A stretch of 15,266 nt of DNA from an uncultured Clostridia bacterium. GTDB taxonomy: Bacteria; Bacillota; Clostridia; Oscillospirales; Ruminococcaceae. The stretch spans positions 1 to 15,266 of the forward strand of contig CAMVBT010000023.1 of NCBI GenBank assembly GCA_947165805.1, written 5' to 3'. How positions within the stretch are numbered: position 1 is the first letter of the stretch; each line of letters opens with the position of its first letter. The notes under the pieces are model-generated. The model saw only the letters and a list, made by a program, of their open reading frames with translations. It did not search any database and was not told where the DNA came from. Made by a program: the position numbers and the translations under genes. Of this stretch, positions 14,034 to 15,266 are shown one piece after another.

Positions 14034-14918
14034 TTAAAAAGACAAGCCGTTACCCAATAAAATTTCAGCCATGTCTTCCGGCAGAGGTGCTTTAAGCGAT
14101 ATCAGTTCATCATCTAACGGATGTCTGAAATCAACATTTCCGCAATGCAGAGCCTGTCTGTTTATGAGCGTACAGTCACCGCCATAAAGGTCGTCGCCGA
14201 GCAGCGGATATCCGAGATATGAGAAATGAACCCTTATCTGATGTGTTCTGCCGGTCACAAGAGTTATTTCAAGCAGAGTCATCTTATCGTTATGCGCCGT
14301 CACTCTATATCTTGTGCAGGCATGATCCCCGTCAGCGCGCACAACACGTTTTATTATGCTTTCGTTCTCACGGGCTATCGGAGCGTTTATCTCGCCGGTC
14401 TCTCCGTACTTTTCATAAAATCCGCCGGGGATAACGGCGTAATACAGCTTGCGCGGACGGTATCTTTCGTCCGACATCAGCTTTGACGCTATGAATTTAT
14501 TCTTCGCGATCACAACTATCCCGGAAGTATTCCTGTCAAGCCTGCTCACAGCATGGAAGCATACGCCCGGATAAAGTGCCGCGAACAGGTTCTCAAGAGT
14601 ATCGTCATTGTGGCCGTTTGAACGATGCACCGGCATTCCCGCAGGCTTGCCGAACACAACGATATCATCGTCATCATACAGTACCGGGACTTTCAGTGAC
14701 GGGTTCGGCTCCGCATCGGTGGTCTCGCTTAATATGACCGTGAGTCTGTCGTTCACCGATACCCTGTCCACCGTTCTTATATGCTTTCCGTTCAGGAACA
14801 GTCCGTTGTTATATTTGAGCTTCGTGACCGCGGCTCTGCTATATCCCTTTGAGCGCAGGAGCCTGCCTACTTCAATGCCGTTTTCCGCTTCCGTTACTAT
14901 ATATTCATACGTCCTCAT
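14034..14918 (-). CDS. RluA-family 23S rRNA/tRNA pseudouridine synthase
   Basis: A 294-residue pseudouridine synthase of the RluA/RluD family, converting specific uridines in ribosomal or transfer RNA to pseudouridine. The N-terminal part (about 1-70) looks like an S4 RNA-binding domain. The catalytic domain carries the signature HAVSRLDRNTSG with catalytic Asp128 (counting from the start I chose), YYAVIPG (159-165) and GRTHQIRVH (223-231). I place the start at ATG 14916-14918 (MRTYEYIVTEA), which overlaps the end of the histidine kinase gene by 14 bases. An open frame continues upstream to 14984, but those residues are kinase sequence read in another frame. The overlap indicates translational coupling to the kinase. 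The target uridine cannot be told from sequence. Confidence 0.9.
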   Translation of the reverse strand: MRTYEYIVTEAENGIEVGRLLRSKGYSRAAVTKLKYNNGLFLNGKHIRTVDRVSVNDRLTVILSETTDAEPNPSLKVPVLYDDDDIVVFGKPAGMPVHRSNGHNDDTLENLFAALYPGVCFHAVSRLDRNTSGIVVIAKNKFIASKLMSDERYRPRKLYYAVIPGGFYEKYGETGEINAPIARENESIIKRVVRADGDHACTRYRVTAHNDKMTLLEITLVTGRTHQIRVHFSYLGYPLLGDDLYGGDCTLINRQALHCGNVDFRHPLDDELISLKAPLPEDMAEILLGNGLSF

Positions 14919-15266
14919 CTGACGGTTCTTCACGCTCACATTCAAACCAGAACAGCGTGCCTTTCCCTTCTTCGCTCTCGACACCGTATTTGAAGCCGTG
15001 ACACTCGAGAACTCCCCGCACTATCGAAAGACCCAGACCGGAGCCCTTGACAGCTCTTTTATAGTTTTCCGAACGGTTGACCTTATAATAGCGTTCCCAG
15101 ATATGAGGAAGATTTTCCGCGGATATGCCTACGCCCTTATCCTCGACCTCAAAGCGGGCCTTCCCGTCGTCAAGGGCATAAAGCCGTACAGTCACGATAT
15201 CAACGCCCGAGTAGTTTATCGCATTTATGATTAGATTATAAACAGCCTGCCCTATCTGGGTCGTAT
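14905..15266 (-). CDS. Sensor histidine kinase, C-terminal ATPase domain only
   Basis: This is the last 120 residues of a gene that enters from the right edge. The frame is open to the window end, so no start is seen. The HATPase motifs are in order: N box QAVYNLIINAINYSG (beginning about 6 residues in), G1 box VEDKGVGIS, F box IWERYYKV, and G2 box GSGLGLSIV, ending EEPSDEDV. The phospho-accepting His and any sensor or membrane region are outside the window. The protein ends within the start of the RluA-family gene. A partner response regulator is expected just upstream, to the right. Nothing in this window identifies the signal. Confidence 0.93.
   Translation of the reverse strand, partial: TTQIGQAVYNLIINAINYSGVDIVTVRLYALDDGKARFEVEDKGVGISAENLPHIWERYYKVNRSENYKRAVKGSGLGLSIVRGVLECHGFKYGVESEEGKGTLFWFECEREEPSDEDV

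Noticed and set aside
14919..14984. N-terminal extension of the pseudouridine synthase
   Set aside because: It would overlap kinase coding sequence by 80 bases, has a low-complexity basic start unlike the family, and ATG 14918 gives the expected S4-type N-terminus.

Overview
The window looks like chromosomal DNA from a low- to moderate-GC member of the Clostridia, most likely an Oscillospiraceae/Ruminococcus-like anaerobe. The evidence is a clear Spo0A, a tRNA-sensing T-box leader, a glycoside hydrolase family 3 (GH3) enzyme with the reversed domain order known from rumen clostridia, and the start of a clostridial hydrogenase/NuoE-type subunit. Genes are tightly packed. Strong AGGAGG-type ribosome binding sites, extended -10 promoters and several hairpin terminators between convergent genes are visible. 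No tRNA, rRNA, insertion sequence, phage gene or CRISPR array was seen.

Layout: (1) 1-163, minus: 5' end of a NuoE/HndA-like thioredoxin-fold [2Fe-2S] subunit, with an extended -10 promoter and a Rex-like inverted repeat at its transcription start. (2) 483-2045, plus: a cytoplasmic GH13 alpha-amylase-family enzyme and a small tautomerase, probably one transcript, ending in a bidirectional terminator. (3) 2077-5353, minus: a reversed-order GH3 beta-glucosidase overlapping a Nudix hydrolase that starts with TTG. (4) 5725-6495, plus: spo0A, away from its usual spoIVB neighbour and with Glu in place of the phospho-accepting Asp. (5) 6546-9104, minus: a GAF-GGDEF-EAL protein whose GGDEF and EAL domains have both lost key catalytic residues. 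(6) 9254-12115, plus: a promoter, a complete T-box riboswitch, and an 841-residue fusion of a sugar-isomerase-type TIM barrel with an acyl-CoA-synthetase-type AMP-forming ligase. (7) 12155-15266, minus: an apparent operon of sensor histidine kinase (truncated by the window), RluA-family pseudouridine synthase, a small single-pass membrane protein and a GT4 glycosyltransferase with a cationic C-terminal tail.

How they fit together: amylase, GH3 and Nudix are housekeeping and carbohydrate functions of a gut or rumen fermenter. The Spo0A and the degenerate c-di-GMP-type protein converge on each other, and both have altered signalling active sites, which suggests rewired or decayed developmental signalling. 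The strongest candidate for something undescribed is the T-box controlling the TIM-barrel/AMP-ligase fusion. T-boxes normally sense uncharged tRNA and control aminoacyl-tRNA synthetases or amino-acid biosynthesis and transport genes, so this one points to an unrecognised link between the fusion enzyme and amino-acid metabolism.
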